A stretch of 5,509 nt of DNA from an uncultured Clostridium sp. GTDB lineage: Bacteria > Bacillota > Clostridia > TANB77 > CAG-508. The position numbers were made by a program, and so were the translations under genes. Positions 1 to 5,498 of this stretch are shown in pieces; the stretch's first letter is position 1, and every line of letters starts with the position of its first letter. The notes beneath the pieces are model-generated. The model made no database searches, was not told the DNA's origin, and saw only the letters and a list, made by a program, of their open reading frames with translations. The stretch spans positions 1 to 5,509 of the forward strand of contig CAMGAZ010000111.1 in the NCBI GenBank assembly GCA_946008205.1. The letters run 5' to 3'.

Positions 1-1348
1 CTCTGACAAGTGAGCTTAAATCATCGCTACTCGGGAGCATATCTCGGTCTCTATCGTTGAGAGGTAAAAGATGACATCCAAAATCTAGCTTGTCCCCTAC
101 CGCTTTAGACCCTCGTAACAATCTCTGGTCCGGAGTGGAAGTATCTAAATCACCTGATAACTGCGTTGAACTTATTATCCAAACATTATAAAGAACTGCT
201 ATTTCTTTTATTTTTGTTGCCAAGAGAAAGAGAATCTGATCTTCTCTGATATTATTAACTTTAGTCCTATTAGATATTTCTGCTAATATTTTCATTGTAC
301 TTTGAATATAGTCGAAACAAATATAAGTTGCATTTCTTTCTTCTATATTATATTTAATTCTGCGTTCTATATCTTCTAAGCTAAAGTCTGGAAGAAATTC
401 AAGATATAATGGAGAATTTTCAAGAATCTGGATTCCTTTTAATATTCTTTCATATTCATCTTCTTCATAATCGCCAGTTAATATATGACTTTCATTAACC
501 TCACATACAAAAGAAAGAAGTAAAGTCTGTGCTTCTGACCTATCCTGCTCAGTCAAAATAAATAAAGTTGGCGCGGGAGCTGGATTCTTAACCCATCCAC
601 CCTTGGCGCTATCATAATATTCCGTACATGATAAAAATGCGGCGTCCTGCGCTAAGAGTCTTGACTTACCAACTCCGGTCGGTGCACTACGTAAATAGAA
701 CTTACCCAAACGCGCGCCCATTGTTACGGTTGTATATACAGGGTCATAGAATGGAAGACCATATGCTGGATGCTGGCGTAATTCTTCTATTAAATCTGCG
801 GCGCCCTCAGCAGCCTGGCAAGATAAATCCTCAGAACCGCCGCCATAATTATTTACTACTTTATCTATTTTCTTTTGTATTCTATCAGAAATATCTGTTA
901 AACTTGCATTGTTTAACCATTCTTCTTGTTTTTCTTTCTTTTTTGTATCTATTAAATTATCTTCATCCAAAATATCAGAAACATCAACACCGATTTTACT
1001 GAACTGGCGCAATAAAGTCATTTTCTGTAATCTTTCAGCATAATAATTAAAACCAGTTTCTTCTGCATTTTCTGCGCAGTTACGTATAAAATCTATACCA
1101 CCACCAGATTTAAATACAGCTTCAGCTTTAGGTTTATTTTCAAGATAATCTAATATTACGTTTTCTGAGAAATCTGTTACCTTGTTATTAAAATAAAGAT
1201 TATATAAAGTACCATAAACTATCTTATGAAATTTATTTGGGAAATCTTCATTAGTTAAATAAACCTTTTCTAAAAGAGAAGGATTATTATAAATATTTCC
1301 TATTACCTGTACAGTACAGGTTGTATCTAAAAACCTAATTCTCTCCAA
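1..1348 (-). CDS. dnaB: DnaB-type replicative DNA helicase (partial, 3' end beyond window)
   Basis: This is the fork helicase: a RecA-fold hexameric motor that unwinds DNA for replication. I translated 449 codons without a stop before the window edge. Residues 10-110 resemble the DnaB N-terminal helical domain. A charged linker follows (about 130-165). The motor has Walker A SAPTGVGKS (221-229), a glutamate in LTEQ (264-268) placed like that of the DnaB SLEM motif, Walker B FDYIQ (345-349), and STQL (394-397) followed by RGSKAVGDKLDFG, matching the DnaB pattern SQL...LRxSGxIEqdAD. DnaB proteins are usually about 450-500 aa, so only the C-terminal end is probably missing. The start is TTG at 1348-1346, chosen because a perfect AGGAGG lies 6 nt upstream and no ATG start is suitably placed. 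It overlaps the stop of the upstream gene by 14 nt, so translation is probably coupled. The family call is firm; the start is likely. Confidence 0.9.
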   Translation of the reverse strand, partial: MERIRFLDTTCTVQVIGNIYNNPSLLEKVYLTNEDFPNKFHKIVYGTLYNLYFNNKVTDFSENVILDYLENKPKAEAVFKSGGGIDFIRNCAENAEETGFNYYAERLQKMTLLRQFSKIGVDVSDILDEDNLIDTKKKEKQEEWLNNASLTDISDRIQKKIDKVVNNYGGGSEDLSCQAAEGAADLIEELRQHPAYGLPFYDPVYTTVTMGARLGKFYLRSAPTGVGKSRLLAQDAAFLSCTEYYDSAKGGWVKNPAPAPTLFILTEQDRSEAQTLLLSFVCEVNESHILTGDYEEDEYERILKGIQILENSPLYLEFLPDFSLEDIERRIKYNIEERNATYICFDYIQSTMKILAEISNRTKVNNIREDQILFLLATKIKEIAVLYNVWIISSTQLSGDLDTSTPDQRLLRGSKAVGDKLDFGCHLLPLNDRDRDMLPSSDDLSSLVR

Positions 1349-2018
1349 TATTATCCTCCTCTAAGAACCCGAAAAGTGGTTTGCGCATTTCTATTTTTAT
1401 AGGTGTGCGCTCTGGCTCTTTAATTGTTACATTCTTTATCTCTTGCGTGGGATTTGCTTTATATTCCAAATTTTCTTGTTTATTGCGCTGTTGCAAAAGC
1501 CAAATGTTATAATAGTAATTGTATGCACTATCATAGACGTATGGAATAATACCAATACCACCTGTACTTTTCATTGGGTCATTTCCCATTTTTTGATAAT
1601 AATAAATAAGACTGCGCATCATGCCGGAATATGTATAACCATATTTCTTTTTATAACTATTAATCTGTCGCATAATACGTGACCAAACTGCTTTATTACC
1701 AAATAAATCTCTAATAGTATCTTTGAGTCTTTCTAAATCTTCTTTTTCTTTTTGTTCTTCTTTAAGCTGCGCGGATTTTGCTGTAACTGCGCCAGTCTGC
1801 ATATTTACAGTTATTTGCTCTTGTTCTTTATTTAAAACAAGTTGTTCATTATTTTGTTTTAAACTTTGCGCTGGAGTTACTGCTTCCATGGTTTTTATCT
1901 CAGGATGTTGGTCCGCACAAGTTTTATGAGCATATCTGCGAGAATTTACTTTAACAGCTTCATATATATCTCTGTCAAATGTTTGCCCGCAAATTAAACA
2001 CTTTACATTATGTGCCAT
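1335..2018 (-). CDS. Zinc-finger / coiled-coil replication protein, candidate helicase loader (227 aa)
   Basis: I do not recognise a characterised family. The N-terminus has a probable zinc site: C7 and C10 (CLIC), then H31 and C34 (HKTC), a spaced CxxC...HxxC. Residues 53-100 are rich in Q, E and K and likely form a helical or coiled-coil linker. The C-terminal part (about 105-175) is compact, with LFGNKAVWSRIMRQI, then YGYTYSGMMRSLIYYYQ, then GGIGIIPYVYDSAYNYYY. Its pattern of aromatic helices ending in a glycine-rich GIGIIPY stretch recalls DnaD/replisome-organiser-like phage proteins, but this is only an impression. It is the first gene after promoter P1 and overlaps dnaB by 14 nt, so a role in loading or recruiting the helicase is inferred from position. 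AAGGAG lies 11 nt before the ATG. Alternatives are a transcription regulator or another DNA-binding phage protein. Confidence 0.8.
   Translation of the reverse strand: MAHNVKCLICGQTFDRDIYEAVKVNSRRYAHKTCADQHPEIKTMEAVTPAQSLKQNNEQLVLNKEQEQITVNMQTGAVTAKSAQLKEEQKEKEDLERLKDTIRDLFGNKAVWSRIMRQINSYKKKYGYTYSGMMRSLIYYYQKMGNDPMKSTGGIGIIPYVYDSAYNYYYNIWLLQQRNKQENLEYKANPTQEIKNVTIKEPERTPIKIEMRKPLFGFLEEDNIGEN
1355..1360 (-). promoter_or_regulatory. Ribosome binding site of dnaB, fixing a TTG start
   Basis: The minus strand reads AGGAGG, then ATAATA, then TTG. This perfect Shine-Dalgarno with 6-nt spacing is inside the last codons of the upstream 227-aa gene and is the main evidence for the non-ATG start of the helicase. 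Confidence 0.8.
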
Positions 2019-2043
2019 TCTTATCTATTCTCCTTTCCTTTAT

Positions 2044-2072
2044 ATTATAACAAATTTTAAGCAAAAATACAA
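2044..2072 (-). promoter_or_regulatory. Promoter P1 for the 227-aa gene and dnaB
   Basis: On the minus strand, -35 TTGTAT (2072-2067) and -10 TATAAT (2049-2044) are separated by exactly 17 nt. A TG one base before the -10 makes it an extended -10 promoter. The core AAAATTTGTTATAAT is identical to that of P2 and nearly identical to P3. Initiation is expected near 2037-2038, giving a leader of only about 20 nt that contains the ribosome binding site. The -35 sits in the U-tract of the preceding terminator. Confidence 0.8.
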
Positions 2073-2105
2073 ATAGGGTTATAAGAAATAAATCTTATAA
2101 CCCTA
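2063..2105 (-). terminator. Intrinsic terminator ending the Sak4-like operon
   Basis: GGGTTATAAGA (2103-2093) and its exact reverse complement (2086-2076) flank a 6-nt loop. Two further A-T pairs extend the stem to 13 bp. On the minus strand the stem is followed directly by TTTGTATTTTT, 9 of 11 bases being T. This fits a Rho-independent terminator for transcripts arriving from the genes at 2187-4730. On the plus strand the flank is less T-rich and no gene approaches from that side. Confidence 0.85.
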
Positions 2106-2138
2106 AAATTGGTTTAAAAATTTGTTAAATCACTTTTC

Positions 2139-2186
2139 GTTTCTGGGGACGGGTTCTACGACCGCTTGCCGCCCAAGAGCAGAAAC
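2139..2186 (-). ncRNA. GC-rich, potentially structured 3' UTR element (unknown)
   Basis: Directly after the stop of the Sak4-like gene comes a roughly 47-nt block of about 60% GC in otherwise AT-rich DNA. On the minus strand GTTTCTG (2186-2180) pairs perfectly with CAGAAAC (2145-2139). Inside, GGGCGG (2174-2169) can pair with CCGTCC (2152-2147) through one G-U pair, leaving a loop with CAAGCGGTCGTAGAAC. It lies between a stop codon and a terminator, so it would be transcribed but not translated. I do not recognise a known riboswitch, ribozyme or small RNA family in it. It may be an RNA-stabilising 3' structure, a small RNA, a protein-binding element, or a relic of coding sequence. Confidence 0.4.
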
Positions 2187-3191
2187 CTAAGCATTCGTAT
2201 GCTCAGAAACCATAGCCTTTAACTCATCAACAACAAGTGATAAAAGCTCAGCCTGCTCTCTCGAACACTGACTAACTTTCTTTCCCTTGCCAAGAATCTT
2301 ATCTGTAATCTCTGTTACTCGTGGCGCCCAGAATTCACCAAAATTCGCTTCCTTTGAAAGAGAAGTTATAATTGCGTTGAACTCTTCAAGAATCTTATCA
2401 AAATCATAAGTTGTTGCTTCTTCCCTTGTAATTTTCTCATCTGTTACTGCACCGGCGCCGTTCATTTCAGCCTCTTTGTCTATCGCTTCATTAAGAGCGT
2501 CAACTAAAGACTGATAACCAAATGGAATCTTTTCTGCCATATAAGGGAATCTTGTACCACAATCTATTGTGCCATCATTACTTCTGAGATACATAACTCT
2601 CTCACCTGTGCGCCAATCCATACAGCCATAACCAATAATATCTGCCATATTCTTGATTATATTATTTACTGAATCAGAAACTGTAGGCACGATCTTTGTA
2701 TATTCCGTTCCGTCAGGTCTAGTAATTGTCTTCTCTTTATCATGTCCTATAAAAAGGATTGCGTAACCCTGGAGTGCAAGCTCTCTAAAAGTAGTTTCAA
2801 GCTCTTTCTTCAGTTGAGTCCATCCCTGACCCCAGGCCAGATCACCCAACTTCTCAACTCCGTTCTGAGAACAAACCCATTTCTCACAAAGACTAGCCGC
2901 AACATCTATCGTATCTATGGCAAGCGCTTTATATCTCTCCTTAAATCTTGAGTCTTTAGCAAGTCTTGCGATAGTTCTTACATCACCCCAAGACTGCATT
3001 ATCTGCGCATACGCGCCGGACATTGCTCTCGTACCGTCTTCAAACGAAAGAATGAGTGCGCCCATATCCTTCGCGAGAGTAGTCTTTCCAATTTTAGGGG
3101 CAGAATAAATGTACGTGATGTAGCCTGAAAGGTCGCGTGATACAACTGACGGCTCCATATTAATTAATGAATCTAATGTAAAATTTGCCAT
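2187..3191 (-). CDS. Sak4-like RecA-core recombinase ATPase (AAA_24-type phage nucleotide-binding protein)
   Basis: Proteins of this type are compact RecA-fold ATPases used by phages for single-strand annealing or strand exchange, usually with a phage ssDNA-binding protein. Visible motifs are Walker A SAPKIGKTT (30-38, with S replacing the usual first glycine), the following LSFEDG (48-53), Walker B YKALAIDTID with D93, the conserved-looking WGQGWTQLKKE (120-130), a strand ending in IGHDKEK with H150 (sensor position), and MADIIGYG (182-189) near RFPYMAEKIPFGYQSLVDAL (214-233). After a linker, residues 260-334 form a charged, probably helical C-terminal extension beyond the core. The start is ATG at 3191 with AAGGAG 9 nt upstream. 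It follows the OB-like gene by 84 nt, and that pairing supports the recombination role. The fold is confident; Sak4 as opposed to another AAA_24 function is inferred. Confidence 0.85.
   Translation of the reverse strand: MANFTLDSLINMEPSVVSRDLSGYITYIYSAPKIGKTTLAKDMGALILSFEDGTRAMSGAYAQIMQSWGDVRTIARLAKDSRFKERYKALAIDTIDVAASLCEKWVCSQNGVEKLGDLAWGQGWTQLKKELETTFRELALQGYAILFIGHDKEKTITRPDGTEYTKIVPTVSDSVNNIIKNMADIIGYGCMDWRTGERVMYLRSNDGTIDCGTRFPYMAEKIPFGYQSLVDALNEAIDKEAEMNGAGAVTDEKITREEATTYDFDKILEEFNAIITSLSKEANFGEFWAPRVTEITDKILGKGKKVSQCSREQAELLSLVVDELKAMVSEHTNA
2190..2203 (-). repeat. Small hairpin overlapping the end of the Sak4-like gene
   Basis: The minus strand reads AGCAT-ACGA-ATGCT, a perfect 5-bp stem with a 4-nt loop ending one base before the TAG stop codon. 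It stands next to the GC-rich structured block, so the transcript end may contain three hairpins in series. On its own it is short enough to be chance. Confidence 0.3.
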
Positions 3192-3213
3192 ATATTAAAT
3201 CTCCTTATTATTA

Positions 3214-3238
3214 AAGGGGCAAGTTTAACTTACCCCTT
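3214..3238 (-). promoter_or_regulatory. Intergenic hairpin before the Sak4-like gene
   Basis: The minus-strand transcript can form an 11-bp stem, AAGGGGTAAGT (3238-3228) with ACTTGCCCCTT (3224-3214), containing one G-U pair and a 3-nt loop. The following bases are TTTAATAATAAGGAG, a poor U-tract that runs straight into the ribosome binding site. It is therefore more likely a partial terminator, attenuator or processing site setting the ratio of the two flanking proteins than a full stop. On the plus strand the trailing sequence is T-rich, but no plus-strand gene uses it. Confidence 0.45.
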
Positions 3239-3275
3239 ATTATTTATTTTAACTAACTTAAATCATATTTAATTA

Positions 3276-4295
3276 TTAAAAATTAAAACCGCCTGGTGCA
3301 GGAGAAGCTGTAGGAGTTGACTGGAAAGCATTTGCGCCATTCTTCTTTGCTTCCTTTCTATCAAGATACCTCTGCTTTAATTCAGCGAGATGAAGTTCTC
3401 TATCCTGCATAGCCTTCTGAATATCTTCAACGCTTAAGTCATCACTTGGGAATTCATAAGGTTCAGCTGCCGCCCAAGTAATAATCCAATCTTTTCTCGT
3501 AGAAGTAAATTCCTTTACAAGAGGTTCACCAAATGCACCCTGCTCTTCTCTCTTAGTCTTTACAACACTTGAAATCTGCTTACCCTTGATTCTAGTAAAT
3601 AAAGGATTTGAATTTGAAATATCACAGTTTTCAAAATAATTTATTGCGGCTGGGTCGAGAACTGAGAACTCAACTGGCAGAAGCGCGCCACTATAATTAA
3701 ATACTGCACCACTTACAATCATCTTAGCTGGTCTATCATTTTCTTCATCAGCTTCAATCATTCTTGTTCCTTTTGCAAAGAAATCAACGTCAAACATAGC
3801 TCTTGAAGATTCATCTTCTGGAAGTTCCTTTATCAGAGAAATAAAACCGCCATCATTTATCTTTGTACTAATAAATGCAGGTTCATCTCCACCTTCTCTA
3901 TTGTCCATATAAAATTCATTTATACCAACACTTGGTGAACACTTAACCTTTGCAGCTTCTTCCTTTGAGGAATTCATAACAGTCTTTAAATCACCATCAA
4001 TAATTCTTTTAAGAATTTTATAAGTACCATTTTCTCTTGGTTCATTACTACCAGGCTTTGGTGGGAAAAATTCTGCTACATAAGAATAGTTTATAGTAAT
4101 TATATTTGTGCAAGCTTCATCTGTTGCAACCTTAATTTCACCGCCAATATATTCAGTTCCCGGATGCTTAGAATTTTCACCTGTCTTTCTTATCTTGAGC
4201 GCGCGGAAGGATTCTGGGTCTGTATCTACCTCATAAAGATAACCCCAAATGCCTGCAACTGAACCCTTACCATTGTTATTAATCATCTTTTTCAT
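3276..4295 (-). CDS. Putative OB-fold single-stranded DNA-binding protein (339 aa)
   Basis: I do not recognise the exact family. The protein is rich in predicted beta strands in two segments: about 14-98 (GIWGYLYEV, ALKIRKTG, GGEIKVATDE, IITINYSYVAEFF, GTYKILKRIID) and about 192-276 (MIVSGAVFNYSGALLPVEFSVLD, FTRIKGKQISSVVKT, WIITWAAA). The alternating strands and the GK-containing turn resemble OB folds. A charged helix follows (286-318), then a flexible Ala/Pro/Thr/Gly tail (319-339) ending GGFNF. That tail resembles the disordered tail with a hydrophobic tip in ssDNA-binding proteins, though it lacks the usual acidic residues. Position directly upstream of the Sak4-like ATPase supports an ssDNA-binding partner. 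The ATG at 4295 is preceded by AAAGGAG at 10 nt. The coding call is firm; the function is inferred. Confidence 0.82.
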   Translation of the reverse strand: MKKMINNNGKGSVAGIWGYLYEVDTDPESFRALKIRKTGENSKHPGTEYIGGEIKVATDEACTNIITINYSYVAEFFPPKPGSNEPRENGTYKILKRIIDGDLKTVMNSSKEEAAKVKCSPSVGINEFYMDNREGGDEPAFISTKINDGGFISLIKELPEDESSRAMFDVDFFAKGTRMIEADEENDRPAKMIVSGAVFNYSGALLPVEFSVLDPAAINYFENCDISNSNPLFTRIKGKQISSVVKTKREEQGAFGEPLVKEFTSTRKDWIITWAAAEPYEFPSDDLSVEDIQKAMQDRELHLAELKQRYLDRKEAKKNGANAFQSTPTASPAPGGFNF

Positions 4296-4358
4296 AAATT
4301 ATTTTCTCCTTTAATTATTAAATACTAAACTTATTTTTTTTTCTTATTATTATTTCTA

Positions 4359-4730
4359 TTATTCTTCAATAGACATCTGAGTTGTATCTACTGCCGCGCC
4401 CAGTTCTGTTAATACATAAGCAGGAGGTGTAGAACCTTCAACCTTTGTAATATATCCCTTTGTAATTAACTTTCTTGTGCCGCCAGATGCTGTTCTACCT
4501 GTAACTTCAAAACCAGCTATTGCGCTAACTGCTTCACCAAGCATCTTTGCAGTAAACTCACATTCCGGGTCTGTCTGCATCGCGGCAAGTATTCTATATC
4601 CAAGCTCTGTAATCTCAGGAGCTTCTTTTTCTTTCTTGTTCTTAATTGTTTCAAAATACTTAACGGCTTCCTCTGGAGCCTGGTCCATCATTGGTTCAAC
4701 GTAATTAATAAATACTTCTCTGTTAGTCAT
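4359..4730 (-). CDS. Winged-helix-like DNA-binding protein (123 aa)
   Basis: After a short N-terminal helical segment (MTNREVFINYVEPMM) and a lysine/glutamate linker (30-37), residues 39-111 follow a winged helix-turn-helix layout. A first helix (ITELGYRILAAMQ, 40-52) is followed by a second (TAKMLGEAVSAI, 60-71), a probable recognition helix with TGRTASGGTRKLITKGYI (77-94), and a beta wing, TKVEGSTPPAYVLTELG (95-111). The pattern 'R-L-hxxGhI...Y.LTxxG' is typical of MarR/PadR-like wHTH domains. It is the first gene after promoter P2 and heads the operon with the OB-like and Sak4-like genes, so it may regulate that operon or be a DNA-binding accessory of recombination. Its AGGAG lies 8 nt before the ATG. 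The domain call is moderate and the role is unknown. Confidence 0.8.
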   Translation of the reverse strand: MTNREVFINYVEPMMDQAPEEAVKYFETIKNKKEKEAPEITELGYRILAAMQTDPECEFTAKMLGEAVSAIAGFEVTGRTASGGTRKLITKGYITKVEGSTPPAYVLTELGAAVDTTQMSIEE

Positions 4731-4779
4731 AGTTATTTCTCCTTTTTTTAATCTCTTTAGTAATTCAAATGACTTAATA

Positions 4780-4808
4780 ATTATAACAAATTTTTTCTGA
4801 CTTTCAAA
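4780..4808 (-). promoter_or_regulatory. Promoter P2 for the wHTH / OB-like / Sak4-like operon
   Basis: On the minus strand, -10 TATAAT (4785-4780) is preceded by TG as an extended -10. The -35 is TTGAAA (4807-4802, 16-nt spacing) or TTTGAA (17-nt spacing). The core AAAATTTGTTATAAT is identical over 15 bases to P1. The -35 starts within two bases of the stop of the P-loop gene. Initiation near 4773 would give a leader of about 43 nt. I see no terminator between that gene and P2, so read-through from P3 is expected to add to P2 output. Confidence 0.75.
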
Positions 4809-5087
4809 TTAATCAACCGCTAGCGTATAACCGTCTAAATAACCCGGCGCGCAATAGCGAGCAAATAATTCAAGGTCATCTATAAGATAATGCTTATCTT
4901 CAAATTCTTCCTCATTCTGCAAGAGAAAAGAATAAGTGTAAACTTTAACATCTTTATATCCCATAAGTAATGCTTTCATGTAAATATCTTGCGGATTTGC
5001 AGCAAAAATAGGTAAGCCGCGAATCGCAGCAAACTCAATAAGCTTCTGCGTCTTCCCAGAACCTCTGCCATTAATAATTCTCTTCAT
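4809..5087 (-). CDS. Miniature P-loop NTPase-like protein (92 aa)
   Basis: The N-terminus carries a P-loop, NGRGSGKT (6-13), in which N6 takes the place of the usual first glycine. A hydrophobic strand ending in two acidic residues, HYLIDDLE (66-73), looks like Walker B followed by a further acidic residue. Between them AANPQDIYMKALLMGY and VKVYTYSFLL fit alternating helix and strand. At 92 aa it is far shorter than ordinary ATPases, since the chain ends about 20 residues after Walker B. It is either a genuinely minimal phage NTP-binding protein or the N-terminal half of a shortened gene. No further in-frame homology is visible because P2 starts right after the stop. The ATG has GAGG about 7 nt upstream. 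Function is unknown. Confidence 0.75.
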   Translation of the reverse strand: MKRIINGRGSGKTQKLIEFAAIRGLPIFAANPQDIYMKALLMGYKDVKVYTYSFLLQNEEEFEDKHYLIDDLELFARYCAPGYLDGYTLAVD

Positions 5088-5108
5088 TAATAATCCTCGC
5101 TTTCTTTA

Positions 5109-5288
5109 TTAATAAATCGCCGATAATATTAATTCAATTTCTTCTTCTAATAACTTAAAATTCCATCTTAAAAAATCTTCTACTTCATCTTCTTCAATAT
5201 CTCCTTCTTCTAACACAGTTCTTGTAGTTTCTACTACCTTATCTAAATATTCGCAGCGCGCGGCATACATCATTTCATCACTATTCAT
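5109..5288 (-). CDS. Small acidic hypothetical protein (59 aa)
   Basis: The reading frame runs from ATG at 5288 to TAA at 5109. The product starts MNSDEMMYAARCEYLDKV and continues with many Glu/Asp residues (LEEGDIEEDEVEDFL), then LLEEEIELILSAIY. It is probably all-helical and strongly acidic. It overlaps the upstream 53-aa frame by 8 nt, typical of translational coupling, and GAAGGAG lies about 12 nt before the start. The stop is 21 nt from the next start. I do not recognise the family. Small acidic phage proteins are often DNA mimics or host-takeover factors, but nothing here shows that. Confidence 0.55.
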   Translation of the reverse strand: MNSDEMMYAARCEYLDKVVETTRTVLEEGDIEEDEVEDFLRWNFKLLEEEIELILSAIY

Positions 5289-5442
5289 CTTTAAGCTTTA
5301 CTCCTTCTTCTTCTAAAACTCTTCTTACCATTTCACTGTCAATGATTGAAGTTCTACTATTTTCGGCAACTGCTACGCGCCAAGCCAAAGTTTCAATAAC
5401 ATCAATCATTTCTTCTCTTGTCATACAATCAATCTTTTTCAT
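5281..5442 (-). CDS. Small hypothetical protein (53 aa)
   Basis: The reading frame runs from ATG at 5442 to TAG at 5281. The product begins MKKIDCMTREEMIDVIETLA and ends VRRVLEEEGVKLKDE. It looks like two amphipathic helices separated by a polar turn (ENSRTSIIDSE). GAGGA lies 8 nt before the ATG, and promoter P3 is just upstream, making it the first gene of its transcript. The family is not recognised. The good ribosome binding site, promoter and coupling to the next gene support that it is real. Confidence 0.6.
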   Translation of the reverse strand: MKKIDCMTREEMIDVIETLAWRVAVAENSRTSIIDSEMVRRVLEEEGVKLKDE

Positions 5443-5469
5443 TTATTTGTTCCTCAACTTTCTATAATT

Positions 5470-5498
5470 ATTATAACAAAATTTTTTGAGTTTTTGAA
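5470..5498 (-). promoter_or_regulatory. Promoter P3 for the small-gene operon
   Basis: On the minus strand, -10 TATAAT (5475-5470) has an upstream TG (extended -10), and a weaker -35 TTCAAA (5498-5493) stands at 17 nt. The core AAATTTTGTTATAAT differs from P1 and P2 at a single base over 15. Initiation near 5463 would leave a leader of about 20 nt before the 53-aa gene. Confidence 0.65.

Noticed and set aside
628..1002. Plus-strand open frame of 124 codons
   Set aside because: It lies antisense to the helicase motor region, with an odd composition (Leu/Tyr/His/Arg-rich), no ribosome binding site and no recognisable domain. The minus-strand frame carries clear Walker motifs.
1505..1513. TGTTATAAT on the plus strand, like the P1-P3 -10 core
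   Set aside because: It is inside the coding sequence for the YYYN repeat of the 227-aa protein, has no -35 partner, and no plus-strand gene follows.
1443..1929. Two plus-strand open frames (1443-1682 and 1723-1929)
   Set aside because: Both are antisense shadows of the 227-aa gene and have low-complexity Ile/Phe/Ser/Cys-rich products without promoters or ribosome binding sites.
2151..2162. tRNA T-loop-like GGTTCTACGACC on the plus strand
   Set aside because: No acceptor stem, anticodon arm or D arm can be built around it, and the surrounding pairing fits the GTTTCTG/CAGAAAC helix instead.
2130..2189. Readthrough or frameshift extension of the Sak4-like protein through the GC-rich block
   Set aside because: After the TAG, frame 0 stays open for 18 codons (VSALGRQAVVEPVPRNEK) and the -1 frame gives an Arg-rich tail (GRRTRPQKRKVI). 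GC-rich DNA has few stops, so open frames are expected, and I see no slippery heptamer before the stop. Conservation analysis could reopen this.
2742..3108. Two overlapping plus-strand open frames within the Sak4-like gene
   Set aside because: The minus-strand product here has clear ATPase motifs; the plus frames have no domain or start signals.
3262..3290. TATGAT as a possible -10 before the Sak4-like gene
   Set aside because: No acceptable -35 lies 16-18 nt upstream, there is no extended TG, and the sequence lacks the shared phage core.
4477..4704. Plus-strand open frame of 75 codons
   Set aside because: It is antisense to the winged-helix-like gene, Ser/Ala/Ile-rich, and lacks a ribosome binding site.
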